A DNA stretch of 64,000 bases from Moanibacter sp965226025 (GCA_965226025.1 CBDDCD010000001.1:1-64000), one strand, 5' to 3'; counted from the stretch's first letter, positions 28,497 through 37,280 are shown. Notes: generated from the letters alone by a model not told the origin. Made by a program: numbers and translations.

Positions 28497-28812
28497 TGGG
28501 CTCTTCCGACCTGTACGGCTCGCTTTCGGAGACCCGAAGGACAAGCACCTCACTTCCTGGGGTAGCGGCCAAAACCCGCCGAGGTGCAGCGCCGAGTGGT
28601 ACCGCCTTCCGTCGAGTGGATTACCGTGGTCGTACCGGCGAGTGGAAGCAACCTTCGCTAGTAACGGGGCGTAGTCTCGAGCTCTATTTTCTAGACGTTG
28701 GCCAAGGAGATGCTGCGTTCATCGTCACCCCCAATAACACCACAATTCTTGTTGACGGTGGTCTTCGCGATTGCGCTCTTGGCTTTCTAGTCTGGAAATA
28801 CCGCTTGGATCT
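28497..28812 (+). pseudogene. 5' part of a ComEC-like MBL hydrolase gene, frameshifted and truncated
   Basis: First frame: RPVRLAFGDPKDKHLTSWGS, then AEWYRLPSS; after a shift near 28620 it continues VDYRGRTGEWKQPSL and LELYFLDVGQGDAAFIVTPN, then ILVDGGL. The DVGQGD and DGG segments are the first strands of DNA-uptake-like metallo-beta-lactamase proteins. The HxHxDH motif is missing; the sequence breaks near WKYRLD and joins a PhyH fragment of opposite strand. Confidence 0.6.
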
Positions 28813-28819
28813 GGATGGC

Positions 28820-28953
28820 AACGCCCCCGAAGTCATCGCTAATTTAGCATCAAACTCGGCGTTTATCTTCTGGATTTCTTCCACCCTAAGAACACTATTT
28901 AAAAGAAGAAATCCGAAGGTCCGAAATTGAAGAACCTGTTGTTCACTAAGCAT
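28820..28953 (-). pseudogene. N-terminal fragment of a PhyH-like dioxygenase
   Basis: ATG 28953: LSEQQVLQFRTFGFLLLNSV, then EEIQKINAEFDAKLA, parallel to the first 38 residues of the intact PhyH gene that starts at 29835. The rest is missing. Confidence 0.75.
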
Positions 28954-28965
28954 GATGGTTGAGAA

Positions 28966-29835
28966 TCAGTTCTTTGCGGAGGAAGTAGCAAATACTTCGA
29001 AATATCCCTGCTCCCGCATCCAATCGATATTGCGTTGACGCTTAGGATTTTTATCTGGATTGGACAACCAGTCCGGATGGTACTCAGGACCCGGGTTGGG
29101 AAATGTATCCCGAGCGCGTCTATTCCGGTTTTTTTTCGTCGTTTCTACCACCTCAGATACCGCTTCTTTTTCTTCGGGAGAAACAGGATCCTTGATAAAC
29201 ATATTCGAAATAAAGCGCCGGTCAAACTTACCTCCAGTACTGGCATGCCAGATGCGAAAATTAAAGACAATGACATCTCCCGGAGTTACACTGCAGATTT
29301 GTGCGGGGACATCTTTAATTTCAAGGCTGTTCTCGATAAGGTAAGGACTGCTCGGGAGGGGTTTGTTTTCAAAATCAGCTAACAATCCGATCGCATGCAG
29401 CTCATCGTGATAGGGATTGACATGTGATCCCGGTATGACACGCAAGGCGCCGTTATCACCATTGAGTGGCTCCAGATAAATGACGACCTTGATACCATGC
29501 AGCTGAAAATGATCGGAGTCGGGATGCCAGGGGGTATCTTCGATAAAGCTGGTGGCATTAGAGGATACACCGAAAACCTCATCTTCAAATAATGCCTCCG
29601 GGATCTCGTAAATACGTGGATCTTCGAGCAAGGAATTGGTAAAAGGTGAATCCGGATTTGAATTAGGCCAGCTGCAATGAATCGGTTTCCCCCCGTTCGC
29701 TTCCCCGCGAAAGGTTGTTTCCAATTTAGCGTCAAACTCTGCGTTTAATCTATCAATGTCTTCGGCGCTGAGAACATTTCTCAGAATGAGACATCCGAAT
29801 GTATGGTATTGATCGATCTGTTTTTGTGTCAGCAC
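28966..29835 (-). CDS. phytanoyl-CoA dioxygenase (PhyH) family protein
   Basis: A 289-residue Fe(II)/2-oxoglutarate dioxygenase. Iron ligands: H104 and D106 (WHPDSDHF) and H197 (RIWHAST); the Arg pair after it (KFDRRF) should bind 2-oxoglutarate. The start is GTG 29835, chosen because AGGAGGAT lies just upstream and the next gene's homologous N-terminus aligns. It is flanked by the N-terminal fragment of one paralogue and the C-terminal fragment of another, the remains of a PhyH array. Hydroxylation substrate unknown. Confidence 0.92.
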   Translation of the reverse strand: MLTQKQIDQYHTFGCLILRNVLSAEDIDRLNAEFDAKLETTFRGEANGGKPIHCSWPNSNPDSPFTNSLLEDPRIYEIPEALFEDEVFGVSSNATSFIEDTPWHPDSDHFQLHGIKVVIYLEPLNGDNGALRVIPGSHVNPYHDELHAIGLLADFENKPLPSSPYLIENSLEIKDVPAQICSVTPGDVIVFNFRIWHASTGGKFDRRFISNMFIKDPVSPEEKEAVSEVVETTKKNRNRRARDTFPNPGPEYHPDWLSNPDKNPKRQRNIDWMREQGYFEVFATSSAKN

Positions 29836-29865
29836 AAGTTATCCTCCTATATATTAAGTATAAGT

Positions 29866-30053
29866 CTAAGCGGCAACCGTATCAATCAAACCCCATTTTT
29901 GTAACCACGCGATCCAGCGCGCGCGGACCGGGCTGTTCTCGGGATTAGAAAGCCAGAATTCCGAATAGGTCCGGTGTATCGATAATTTATTTTTTTCCTG
30001 TCTTCTATCGCGCCTTTTATAAATTCCCTCAGGGCCTCGGTTTCATCAGAACT
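29866..30053 (-). pseudogene. C-terminal fragment of another PhyH-like gene
   Basis: Two frames together read EALREFIKGAIEDRKKINYR then YSEFWLSNPENSPVRARWIA and WLQKWGLIDTVAA, ending at TAG 29866-29868. This is the C-terminal tail of a PhyH protein with one frameshift. Its upstream side is cut by the repeat at 30055. Confidence 0.65.
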
Positions 30054-30054
30054 A

Positions 30055-30215
30055 TTGATAAGAAATTGCTTTGCATGCGGCGCGGGCACACGCCCGCTGA
30101 GACTGGCCTGAAGAAGCGCTTTTATGGGGGAGACGGTAGCCGAAGCGGGGTGGAGGCGTCAAGATGAACGCTGCCGGATGCCTGGCGGCAGAACAGATCT
30201 CCCCTGCCACGGGCG
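30055..30215 (+). repeat. IS91-type end repeat, copy C
   Basis: TTGATAAGAAATTGCTTTGC onward matches 34768-34987 closely, including GGATGCCTGGCGGCAGAACA near its right end, but it lacks the 59-bp palindrome present in that copy. It ends where the transposase reading frame begins in the 34768 copy and here joins a WYL-gene fragment. Confidence 0.65.
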
Positions 30216-30228
30216 GGTTACCGAGTAA

Positions 30229-30675
30229 GAACTGCACACCTACCTGCTCGCCTACCACGGGAACTGGTACACGCTGGCGCTGAACACGGCCAAGGCCCGG
30301 GTCGAGACCTTCGCCCTGTCGCGGTTCAGGCAGATCGCGGCGACGGGACAGACTTTCACGCGGCCAGCCGAGTTCTGCCCCGAAACATACGCCCGGCAGG
30401 CCTTCGGCATCGCGGGCGGCGAGGAGCCGATCAAGGTCAGGCTGCTGTTCGAGCCGAAACTGGCCGTCTCCATCACCGAGCGGCAGTGGCACCCCACGCA
30501 GGAGTTCCGGACGCGACTCGACAGGCGAGTCGAAATGCGGATGGAGACGACGGGCCGCAAGGAACTGGTGCGCTGGGTCCTGTCGTGGATGCCGGACGTG
30601 AAGGTACTCGCCCCGAAGCGTCTGCGGGGTCGGACCGCGGAGAAACTACGGGATGGACTCCGGACACAGCAATGA
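30229..30675 (+). pseudogene. C-terminal half of a WYL-domain transcriptional regulator
   Basis: After an in-frame TAA at 30226, 148 codons encode the WYL effector region: HTYLLAYHGNWYTLALNTAK, RVETFALSRFRQI, and a WCX-type end with ITERQWHPTQEF and LVRWVLSWMPDVKVLAPKRL. The N-terminal winged helix and the WYL triad are missing. WYL regulators respond to nucleic acid or nucleotide ligands in stress and phage defence; this one cannot bind DNA. Confidence 0.75.
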
Positions 30676-30694
30676 GAAGAATGGCCCAACAACA

Positions 30695-30750
30695 TGCTGC
30701 TCACCTACACCTTGCCCGCGGACGGGCAAGGTGAGGGAGAGCGTGGGCGT
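30695..30750. repeat. dispersed hairpin repeat E, copy 2
   Basis: Contains a perfect 11-bp inverted repeat CACCTTGCCCG / CGGGCAAGGTG (30708-30718 and 30723-30733) with loop CGGA. The flanks match 22426-22480. Confidence 0.7.
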
Positions 30751-30774
30751 TCTGCAATGGTGAAACAGCACGCG

Positions 30775-30969
30775 ATGAAGGTAACAGAATTTGCATTTGT
30801 CGGGCATCCGGTGGCAAGTCTCCGACGAGCAAGAGAGTTTTACGAAGAGGTGCTCCGATTCCCAGAGCCCAATGTCCTTGATGGAGCATTAGACTCGGAC
30901 GATGGCATGGTAATCGGATCGGTATTCACAAGCGGAAGAAGAATCAATGACATGTGGATTCGCAGCTAG
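30775..30969 (+). pseudogene. N-terminal half of a VOC/glyoxalase-fold protein
   Basis: ATG 30775: VTEFAFVGHPVASLRRAREF, then YEEVLRFPEP, the first beta-alpha-beta-beta unit of vicinal-oxygen-chelate proteins. It ends after 64 residues (NDMWIRS) where the family has 115-130, so one of two metal-binding halves is missing. Confidence 0.6.
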
Positions 30970-30996
30970 GGTGCAGCGGATTCTCGCCGTAGTATT

Positions 30997-31362
30997 GTGA
31001 AATTGTGTGTGGCCAGGGATTCGTTTATCGCTTACAAGCTCCGAGTAAACCACCTCGTCCGGCGACTGCCAGAGCATGCACTCATCACTGCGGTAGCACC
31101 CGGCTTACAAGACAGCGGGCCTCTTGGGGCGCTCTTGTCCCTTCATGCACGAGTGAATTCGGTAAAGCCGGATTCATGGGAACGGCCGGAGTTGGTTCAG
31201 GTCTGGGGCCCGAGGGGTGCAGTGTATGTGGTGTCTAGAAAGGATTTCGCCGTCTTTACGTTTGGGCGACTGCCGCGTGACACTGAAAGCAAGGGGCTTT
31301 TAGAGCGGAAAGCTGCCATCTGCAGGAGCATCTTGTCCGGGAGTTGGCGATCCTGTGGATAA
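30997..31362 (+). pseudogene. fragment of an AlkZ-like winged-helix protein
   Basis: GTG 30997: AYKLRVNHLVRRLPEHALIT, LGALLSLHARVN, LVQVWGPRGAVYVVSRKD. This is the N-terminal pattern of winged-helix DNA-binding proteins of the AlkZ/YcaQ-like family (DNA glycosylase-related). It loses resemblance after about 105 residues, compared with about 350 in the family. Confidence 0.5.
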
Positions 31363-31369
31363 GGAGAAT

Positions 31370-31633
31370 AGGGGGACTGGTACCCTTGGTAAGGGATACT
31401 TCCGAAACGAGATGCAGGTTTTTTCCTGAAACATCAAATTGTTCACCAACTCTCAGTTCGTTTGGGAGGACAGTAGCTACCTCGGGGACAGCAGTTTTCC
31501 CGCTAAGCCAAAGAGTGAGAAGCGGGCCAATTACGGCACCAACTAGAACCACCAGGGCCGGAACAACGACTCGCAGGTCCTTGTAGAACGGTAGGTGCCG
31601 TGTGCCCATGCCATCTGTCTCGGGCTCTGCCAA
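31370..31633 (-). pseudogene. N-terminal fragment of a membrane-anchored protein with an IPT/TIG-like start
   Basis: ATG 31633. A single membrane segment (VVVPALVVLVGAVIGPLLTL) follows a short cytoplasmic tail, then EVATVLPNELRVGEQFDVSG and KNLHLVSEVSL, like the opening of an IPT/TIG immunoglobulin-like domain. The frame runs into sequence of the neighbouring gene fragment near 31370. Confidence 0.45.
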
Positions 31634-31639
31634 CTCTAT

Positions 31640-32049
31640 ACCACTCCGTTCGGAGTGTGCTCTAGCCTATCCCACCGACTCGGCAAAGCGCAACACGCCA
31701 GACGCTCAGGGTAGAGTACAGCTGAGTGTGTGAGTTCAATTAGATGAAATTCGCGACCCTGGCATGTCCATCTGCTCAAAACACCAAGCCCAGGCCATTA
31801 CGCGGGCGCAAGGCGCTCGCTCAACCTTTCGAGTTTCAGTGTGAGCGCTGGGATCGGCCTCGGCTAAGCCGCCCGGAGGAACACGGCTGCCGAGCTGGCC
31901 GCTCCGCTCGGCGTTTGGCACGCGATTGCAGGGGAGACGATTATTGACATCTCCCCTGGCGCGGCGTACGCTTCATTCATCCCATTGGACTGGGCCGGGA
32001 TGAGCTGAATCTGGTCCAGCCAGTCACTATCAAGGACGGAGGAACACAC
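31640..32049. other. about 400 bases without a recognisable gene
   Basis: Short frames only. GGAGGAACACAC at its end is the ribosome binding site of the next gene. Confidence 0.4.
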
Positions 32050-33090
32050 ATGGCAAAGGCAGTCAAGAGACCCTCGGCGGATGACACGGACAACTGCACG
32101 ATTTTCACCGTTTCCCGCGGCGACAAAGTCCTGTTTGGCAACAACGTCGACCCCAAAGTAGGCACTGGAACGGATTCCTACTACTGGGTCTCTCCGGCGG
32201 GTGGAGACCGTTACAGCGGTATCTACCTGGGGAAGTTCGATGGGCAGACCGGCCCGTGGTGGACCGGCATCAACGAGAAGGGCCTTATCTACGCCCCGAA
32301 CGGCGTGCGTCAGACTGCTCCCCTCACGGCTCATCCCGAGCTGCCTTCACCGGCCATAGACGATTCTAACCCCCTTGGCCGTTTCATCCTCTCCAACTCT
32401 GCCACCGTGAAGGAGGCCATCGAACTCGTCAAGAGCCACAACTGGTACGGCGTACGAGACGGTGAATTCGGCCACAACATACATCTCGCCGATCCAACGG
32501 GCGACGCCGTGGTGTTCAACGCAGGGCCGGGAAAAGAGATGTCTTTCGTCAGAAAGGAACCCGGGGACGGATTCCTGGCCTCCACGAACTTCAATATTCC
32601 GCTTCACCAGGGTCAAGACAACGCGGGGCGTTGTTGGCGCTACGACAAAGCGACGGAGATGCTGCAACAGATACGGACCGAGGATGACTTGACCGTGGAG
32701 TACGTGCGAGACATCTTGAATGCAACACATCGACGGCAGTCGGAGCACTTTCCCGAGGGACCGGGGTCCTTCACCTTGTTCTCAAACATTTTCGACGTGA
32801 AGAACCAGACCATGTACCTGCACCATCTGCATCAATACGATGAGGTTGCCGTTGTGAGCATGCCGGAGCTGCTGGCCAATCAGACTCCCCCTACTCGCAT
32901 AGCCACTCTATTCTCACAGGGTATCCAAGAAAGAGGAGAGAGCAGCTACGGCCGGCGTGTCCAGGCCGTGGCCGTCCGAGTCGATGCCGGCCCAAGCCAC
33001 AGACACTGCTCGCCATGGCAGGCTTGGAGCCCAGGGCAGGCCAACATTACGCAACGGTCAGTCGGGCCACCACCGGCACTTGAGAGGTAG
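32050..33090 (+). CDS. linear amide C-N hydrolase (Ntn-hydrolase, choloylglycine hydrolase/acyltransferase-like)
   Basis: Starts at ATG 32050 with GGAGGA upstream. C16 (DNCTIFTVSRG) would become the N-terminal nucleophile after removal of the first 15 residues, as in Ntn hydrolases. Family features: VLFGNNVD, GINEKGLIYAPNGV, PHPEL-type loop and GFLASTNFN. Members hydrolyse or transfer linear amide bonds. No signal peptide is visible. The last 40 residues (RRVQAVAVRVDAGPSHRHCS) look like out-of-frame sequence, so the 3' end may be frameshifted near 32940. Confidence 0.75.
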   Translation: MAKAVKRPSADDTDNCTIFTVSRGDKVLFGNNVDPKVGTGTDSYYWVSPAGGDRYSGIYLGKFDGQTGPWWTGINEKGLIYAPNGVRQTAPLTAHPELPSPAIDDSNPLGRFILSNSATVKEAIELVKSHNWYGVRDGEFGHNIHLADPTGDAVVFNAGPGKEMSFVRKEPGDGFLASTNFNIPLHQGQDNAGRCWRYDKATEMLQQIRTEDDLTVEYVRDILNATHRRQSEHFPEGPGSFTLFSNIFDVKNQTMYLHHLHQYDEVAVVSMPELLANQTPPTRIATLFSQGIQERGESSYGRRVQAVAVRVDAGPSHRHCSPWQAWSPGQANITQRSVGPPPALER

Positions 33091-33328
33091 CAGGTTTACG
33101 CGCCGGTGTTCGGCACAGGGTGCGCATCGCGCGGTTCGGTGGCGGGGTTTCCATACTTTTGTCTGGTCCGGCTGACCCGTCTAATTCGACCATGCCCGGG
33201 TCAGGAAGGTGTATTTGCCTGTCTCGGTGTGTTAGTTTTGCAGCGTGTACAGCCGGTTTCTTCTCGGCACCTGGTTACTGCTGAGGCCGTGTGATAAGCG
33301 ACCAGTCCAAAAACTCTAAGGAGGCGAA

Positions 33329-34369
33329 ATGGACGTTTTGATGATCGGTGGCACAAGGTTCATGGGCCGCATTGCGGTGCGGAAGCTGCTTGACGAGGGT
33401 GACAACGTAACCGTTTTCTCTCGCGGCAACAACAGGCCCGACTGGTGGAACGACATCGAGCACATCAAGGGAGACCGCACCGAGATCGAAGACCTCAAGG
33501 CCAAGCTCAAGGGCAGGCGCTTCGACGCCGTCATCGACTCTCAGGCGTTTGGCAGAGAGCACGTCGAATCGGTCGCGACGGCGCTCGAGGGAAACCTCGG
33601 CCGCTATCTGTTCGTCAGCTCGGGCGCCGTGTATTCCCAGGACGGAAAGGGCATCGACCTGTTCGCTAAGTGCCCCTTCAAGGAGACCGACGTCAACTGG
33701 GAGTGGGTCGACTATGAGCAGTCTGAGGGCGAGCATCCGTACGCTGCTGGGAAGCGCCGCTGCGAGAAGTGGCTGCAAGAGAGCGGCACTGTCCCTTACA
33801 CGATAATGAGGATCCCCGCGATGCTGGGCGAGGACGACAACGAGGAGCGGTCGTGGTGGTGGACGCAGCGCGCGATGGATGGGGGCCCCATACTCATGCC
33901 TTCCGAGAATCGAGCGATGTTTCGCTGTCTTTATGCGGCGGACGCTGCGGAAGCATACGTTCGGGCCATCAAGGAGCCAAAGGCCGCCAACCAGACCTAT
34001 CATGTAGGGTCTCATGAGATCATCGCCATCGAGCACTGGGCCGACCTCGTCTGCAAGGTTGTGCGGCATGAGTCCACGCTCACCTTTCTTCCCCTGGAAG
34101 TTATCCTGAAACACGAGGGTCTCCGCAAGAACGAAAGGTGGTTTTCTCGGCTGGGTCGACCCTTTCCCTACATCCAGGACCTGTCCAAGGCGGACGAAGA
34201 TTTCGGGTTCACCACCACTCCGCTCGAAACATGGGTCCGCTCGACCGTCGAATGGTACATGCACAAGTACGAGGGTGAGGACTCATACGGCTACGAGTAC
34301 CGAAGCGCCGAGCTGGCCCTGGCCGACCGGTGGAACGAAAAGTTTGGAAAGCTCGTTTCGGAAATCTAG
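33329..34369 (+). CDS. NAD-dependent epimerase/dehydratase (extended SDR)
   Basis: A 346-residue protein; ATG 33329 follows AAGGAGG at ideal spacing. GGTRFMG nucleotide motif at 7-13, VSSGAVY (catalytic Ser) near 97-103 and YAAGK (Y138, K142). The GGTRF form is typical of isoflavone-reductase/chloroplast-stem-loop-protein-like SDRs. It appears intact. Probable substrate: a nucleotide sugar or sugar lactone. Confidence 0.92.
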   Translation: MDVLMIGGTRFMGRIAVRKLLDEGDNVTVFSRGNNRPDWWNDIEHIKGDRTEIEDLKAKLKGRRFDAVIDSQAFGREHVESVATALEGNLGRYLFVSSGAVYSQDGKGIDLFAKCPFKETDVNWEWVDYEQSEGEHPYAAGKRRCEKWLQESGTVPYTIMRIPAMLGEDDNEERSWWWTQRAMDGGPILMPSENRAMFRCLYAADAAEAYVRAIKEPKAANQTYHVGSHEIIAIEHWADLVCKVVRHESTLTFLPLEVILKHEGLRKNERWFSRLGRPFPYIQDLSKADEDFGFTTTPLETWVRSTVEWYMHKYEGEDSYGYEYRSAELALADRWNEKFGKLVSEI

Positions 34370-34577
34370 CTTGCTTCGCCCAGTCCCGGTTCAGCGCGAA
34401 CCAATATTCGGGCAGGAGCGGCTAATTTCTCGATCCAGCAAGTTATAGCGGAGACCGAGGGGCTTAGGAACCGCCTCGGGAACTGCCTGCTCTGAGGCAA
34501 TCGTGGGTAGTGTCCTAATTTGATCTAATAGGTTTGGCGCGGTTGAGCGCCCCAAAACTCGCCAAACAGGAAGCCGG

Positions 34578-34645
34578 GGGGTTCGAGACGTCCCTGCTCC
34601 ACGGCTTGGGGCTGTAGCGTAGTTGGGAAAGCGCCTCTTTGCAAT
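34578..34645 (+). other. tRNA-Ala-like 3' and 5' halves in swapped order (degraded)
   Basis: GGGGGTTCGAGACGTCCC and TGCTCCA (34577-34601) resemble a T-arm and 3' acceptor strand. GGGGCTGTAGCGTAGTTGGG and AAAGCGCC (34608-34635) resemble the 5' acceptor strand and D-arm of tRNA-Ala, followed by TTTGCAA with a possible TGC anticodon. Acceptor strands pair at six of seven positions, but D, T and anticodon stems are damaged. Most likely remnants of tRNA genes or of an attachment site. Confidence 0.3.
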
Positions 34646-34651
34646 TGATTG

Positions 34652-34673
34652 GCCCCACTAATCGTGGGGCTTT
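34652..34673 (+). terminator. Rho-independent terminator
   Basis: Perfect 7-bp stem GCCCCAC/GTGGGGC (34652-34658, 34664-34670), loop TAATC, followed by TTT. It lies just after the tRNA-like remnant and about 280 bases after the epimerase gene. Confidence 0.65.
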
Positions 34674-34767
34674 CCTATGTTCCTGGGCAATAGCCGCTCT
34701 GCCAGCGGAATTGGCATCAGCCTTTAGAAGAGTCCAGCGCATTGGTTGACATGGCGGGCTCCAGTTA

Positions 34768-34987
34768 TTGATAAGAAATCGCTTTGCATGCGGCGCGGGC
34801 ACACGCCCGCTGAGACTGGCCTGAAGGAGCGCTTTTATGGGGGAGACGGTAGCCGAAGCGGGGTGGAGGCGTCAAGATGAACGTTGCCGTGCCCTCCGGG
34901 CGGGTCGGGGCTGCCCCGACCCGCCCGGAGGGCACGGCAACAGGGCCGGATGCCTGGCGGCAGAACAGATCTCCCCTGCCACGGGCG
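34768..34987 (+). repeat. IS91-type end repeat, copy D, next to its transposase remnant
   Basis: It starts TTGATAAGAAATCGC and ends at the stop codon of the IS91-like transposase pseudogene. This identifies the repeat family (also at 9376, 17916 and 30055) as the 3' non-coding end of that element. It alone contains the 59-bp palindrome. Confidence 0.65.
34883..34941. repeat. 59-bp perfect palindrome
   Basis: Two 29-base arms (34883-34911 and 34913-34941) are perfectly complementary around a single T at 34912. The arms are very GC-rich and start GTTGCCGTGCCC. The related repeat at 30055 lacks it (flanking ATGAACG and CCGGATGCC are joined by CTG). It could be an inserted palindrome or a replication-origin hairpin of the element. 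Confidence 0.95.
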
Positions 34988-34988
34988 C

Positions 34989-36028
34989 TCAGGCGTTCGC
35001 GTACATCATCACCGGTTCGGTGTCGTAGTCAGGGAATGGGTCATCGCAGCAGGGCTCGATGACCCATTCGGCAATCTAAGGCGGGGCCCTTGCGGGCGAG
35101 ACGCGCACGCCCTGCTCCCACAGGCCCAGGTGGCGGAGGATGCGCTCGATCACGTCGCGGTCGTCGATCAGGGCCACGATGCGCATCTCTTTCCGGCACT
35201 TCGGGCAGAGGAGCGGGTCGGCTTCCCAGACCTTCTTGATGAGCTCGCGCCACTTGGCTGACGGGATGCGGCGGGGTTTGTGTTCGGAAACGTCGATGAT
35301 TTGCACGACCTGACCCGCTGCCGCGGCCTCTTCGGCGGCACGCTTGTCGCGCTGGCCGCGCATCTTGTTCGAATACCACCCGTAGTAACGGACAAGCTGG
35401 AAGCTCTTGTCCGGGATGTGCTGGGTGATGGCGGCGATGAAGTCGCATGGCGCGAAAACCTCGAAGTTGCGCTGTATCTTCGGGTTGAGCTCGGAGCGGT
35501 AGATGATCGAGCCATCGGGGTTGGCCTGGTTCGGGGGGCTGACCTGCATCTTCTCCACGGCGAAGGGGTTGCGGATGATGTACTGGGCCAAGCGTGGTAT
35601 GCAGGTATTCGAGCAGGCACTGGTGGGCAAGGATGCACAGGTCCTTGAGCAGGTTCCGGTCGAAGCGGAAGTACGGGCGCAACATCTTGGGGATGCCGAA
35701 GGTGAAATGGCGGTGGGGCACGGGAAAGAGGATCGTTTCGGTGAGGAGCGCGCCGAAGAGTTGGACCTTCTTCTGGTGGCAGGACGGGCAGAACCAGCGC
35801 CCCTTGCACGAGAACGCCAAGAGGTACTCGTGCTTGCAGTGATCGCAGCGGACGCGGGCGAACCCGCGTTCGAGGTCACCGCAGTCGAGGAACTTGTTGA
35901 CCACCTCCGGGATGATGGGGCGTAGGAAGCTGTACCGCGGTTGGTAGCGCTCCTCGTAAGCGGCCAGGAACCCATCGAAATGCCCTGAGAGGCACTGCCA
36001 CAGGGCCGACTCTGCCCGGCAAACTCGA
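34989..36028 (-). pseudogene. IS91-family-like rolling-circle transposase, internally deleted
   Basis: Minus strand. The N-terminal part reads ALWQCLSGHFDGFLAAYEER and a zinc-binding domain (VRCDHCKHEYLLAFSCKGRW, FCPSCHQKKVQLFG). After LLEYL near 35590 it jumps frame to LAQYIIRNPFAVEKM and FQLVRYYGWYSNKMRGQR, KCRKEM. The middle section with the HUH metal motif is deleted. An in-frame TAG lies after SPARAPP, followed by FPDYDTEPVMMYANA to 34989. No start codon remains. Such enzymes transpose by single-strand rolling-circle transfer. Confidence 0.8.
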
Positions 36029-36261
36029 CACTCTGCAATTCTACGTCGAGTCGAGCGAACGTCTCAACAGCGTCTTCTCGAGATACCCGCGCCCACCACT
36101 GGAATCCCTTTGGTGTCGACGGTCCGAGAAAATGCAGAAATCTGCGGGCCAACTCCAGTCTACACGCTTCTGGATCTTCGTTGGCACTGGAACGTGGATT
36201 TTCGCCAAGCGGCTGGAGCAAGGTCGCTTCAGCTGGCCCACGGGCACGACTAGGGATAAGC

Positions 36262-37280
36262 TCTCCCTCAGCCCGGAGGCAAACTCCGTGGAGTACATGC
36301 GTCGGACCCTCGATGCGGGCATTACCTCTGTGCGCGATGCCGGGGGCGCCGACGTGGGCATGAAGCAGGCCGTCGAAACGGGTGTCGTGGTGGGACCTCG
36401 TATGCAGATCAGCACGGCGGTGCTGACCATCACGGGCGGGCATGTGGACTTCTGGATGAGATCGGGCAACGAGTTCCAGTTGCTTCCGGCCTATCCCGGG
36501 TTCCCGGATGGCCGCTGCGATGGGGTGGATGGGGTCCGCAAGACGGTACGTGAAGTGCTGCGGGCGGGAGCTGACGTGGTTAAGATTTGCACCACGGGCG
36601 GCGTCATGAGCCCAACGGATCATCCCGACTTCACCCAGTTCTCCCCAGAGGAGATCGAGGTGGTCGTGCGCGAGGCCGCCTACCGTCGGGGCATCAAGGT
36701 CATGGCCCATGCACAGGGAGTCGAGGGCATCAAGAACGCGGTGCGAGCGGGGGTCCACTCTATCGAGCATGGGATTTACCTCGATGACGAGGCGATCGAG
36801 CTCATGCTCGAACACGACACGTTCCTGGTCCCCACCTTGCTCGCGCCGGCGGAGGTGGTCGAGAAGGGGGAAGAGGTCGGCATGCCCGCCCACGCTATCC
36901 GCAAAGCGCGTGAGGTCATCGACGTCCACAAAGACAGCATTCGACGCGCGCACGAGGCGGGCGCAAAGATCGCCATGGGGACCGACGCAGGCGTCATGCC
37001 TCACGGCACGAATCTACGTGAGCTCGGCCTGATGGTTGACGTCGGCATGACACCTATGGAGGCGATTGTCGCTACCACCAAGACCGCTGCCGAGTGCCTG
37101 GGTTGGCAAGATCGAGTTGGGACGGTGGAAGTCGGCAAGTTGGCAGACCTCGTCATTGCAAAGACGGATCCGCTGCGGGACATTCGCTCACTTGAAAATC
37201 GGGACAATGTTGAGGTCGTGATGAAGGGTGGAGAAGTGGTGAAGGAGCGAGGCCCCCTGCCCAACATGCAATGCACCTGA
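36262..37280 (+). pseudogene. amidohydrolase (imidazolonepropionase-like), 5'-truncated
   Basis: Family resemblance starts near EYMRRTLDAGITSVRDAGGA and runs to the C-terminus: VVKICTTGGVMSP, metal-binding HAQGVEGIK and SIEHGIYLDD, catalytic GTDAG (MGTDAGVMPHG), VGKLADLVI. The N-terminal strand with the first HxH metal ligands is missing because the gene is cut near 36030 by the IS91-like element. A frame from ATG 36132 stays open but its first 40 residues are foreign. Probably inactive. Confidence 0.75.

Noticed and set aside
33275..34264. 329-codon minus-strand open frame
   Set aside because: Antisense of the epimerase gene; no ribosome binding site or family features.
34571..34645. Functional permuted tRNA-Ala
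   Set aside because: D, T and anticodon stems are broken, so a working tRNA is unlikely; kept only as a remnant.
35076..37004. 642-codon minus-strand open frame
   Set aside because: It is antisense to the amidohydrolase for most of its length and only picks up the real transposase reading frame near its end; the translation of the first 400 codons has no family resemblance.
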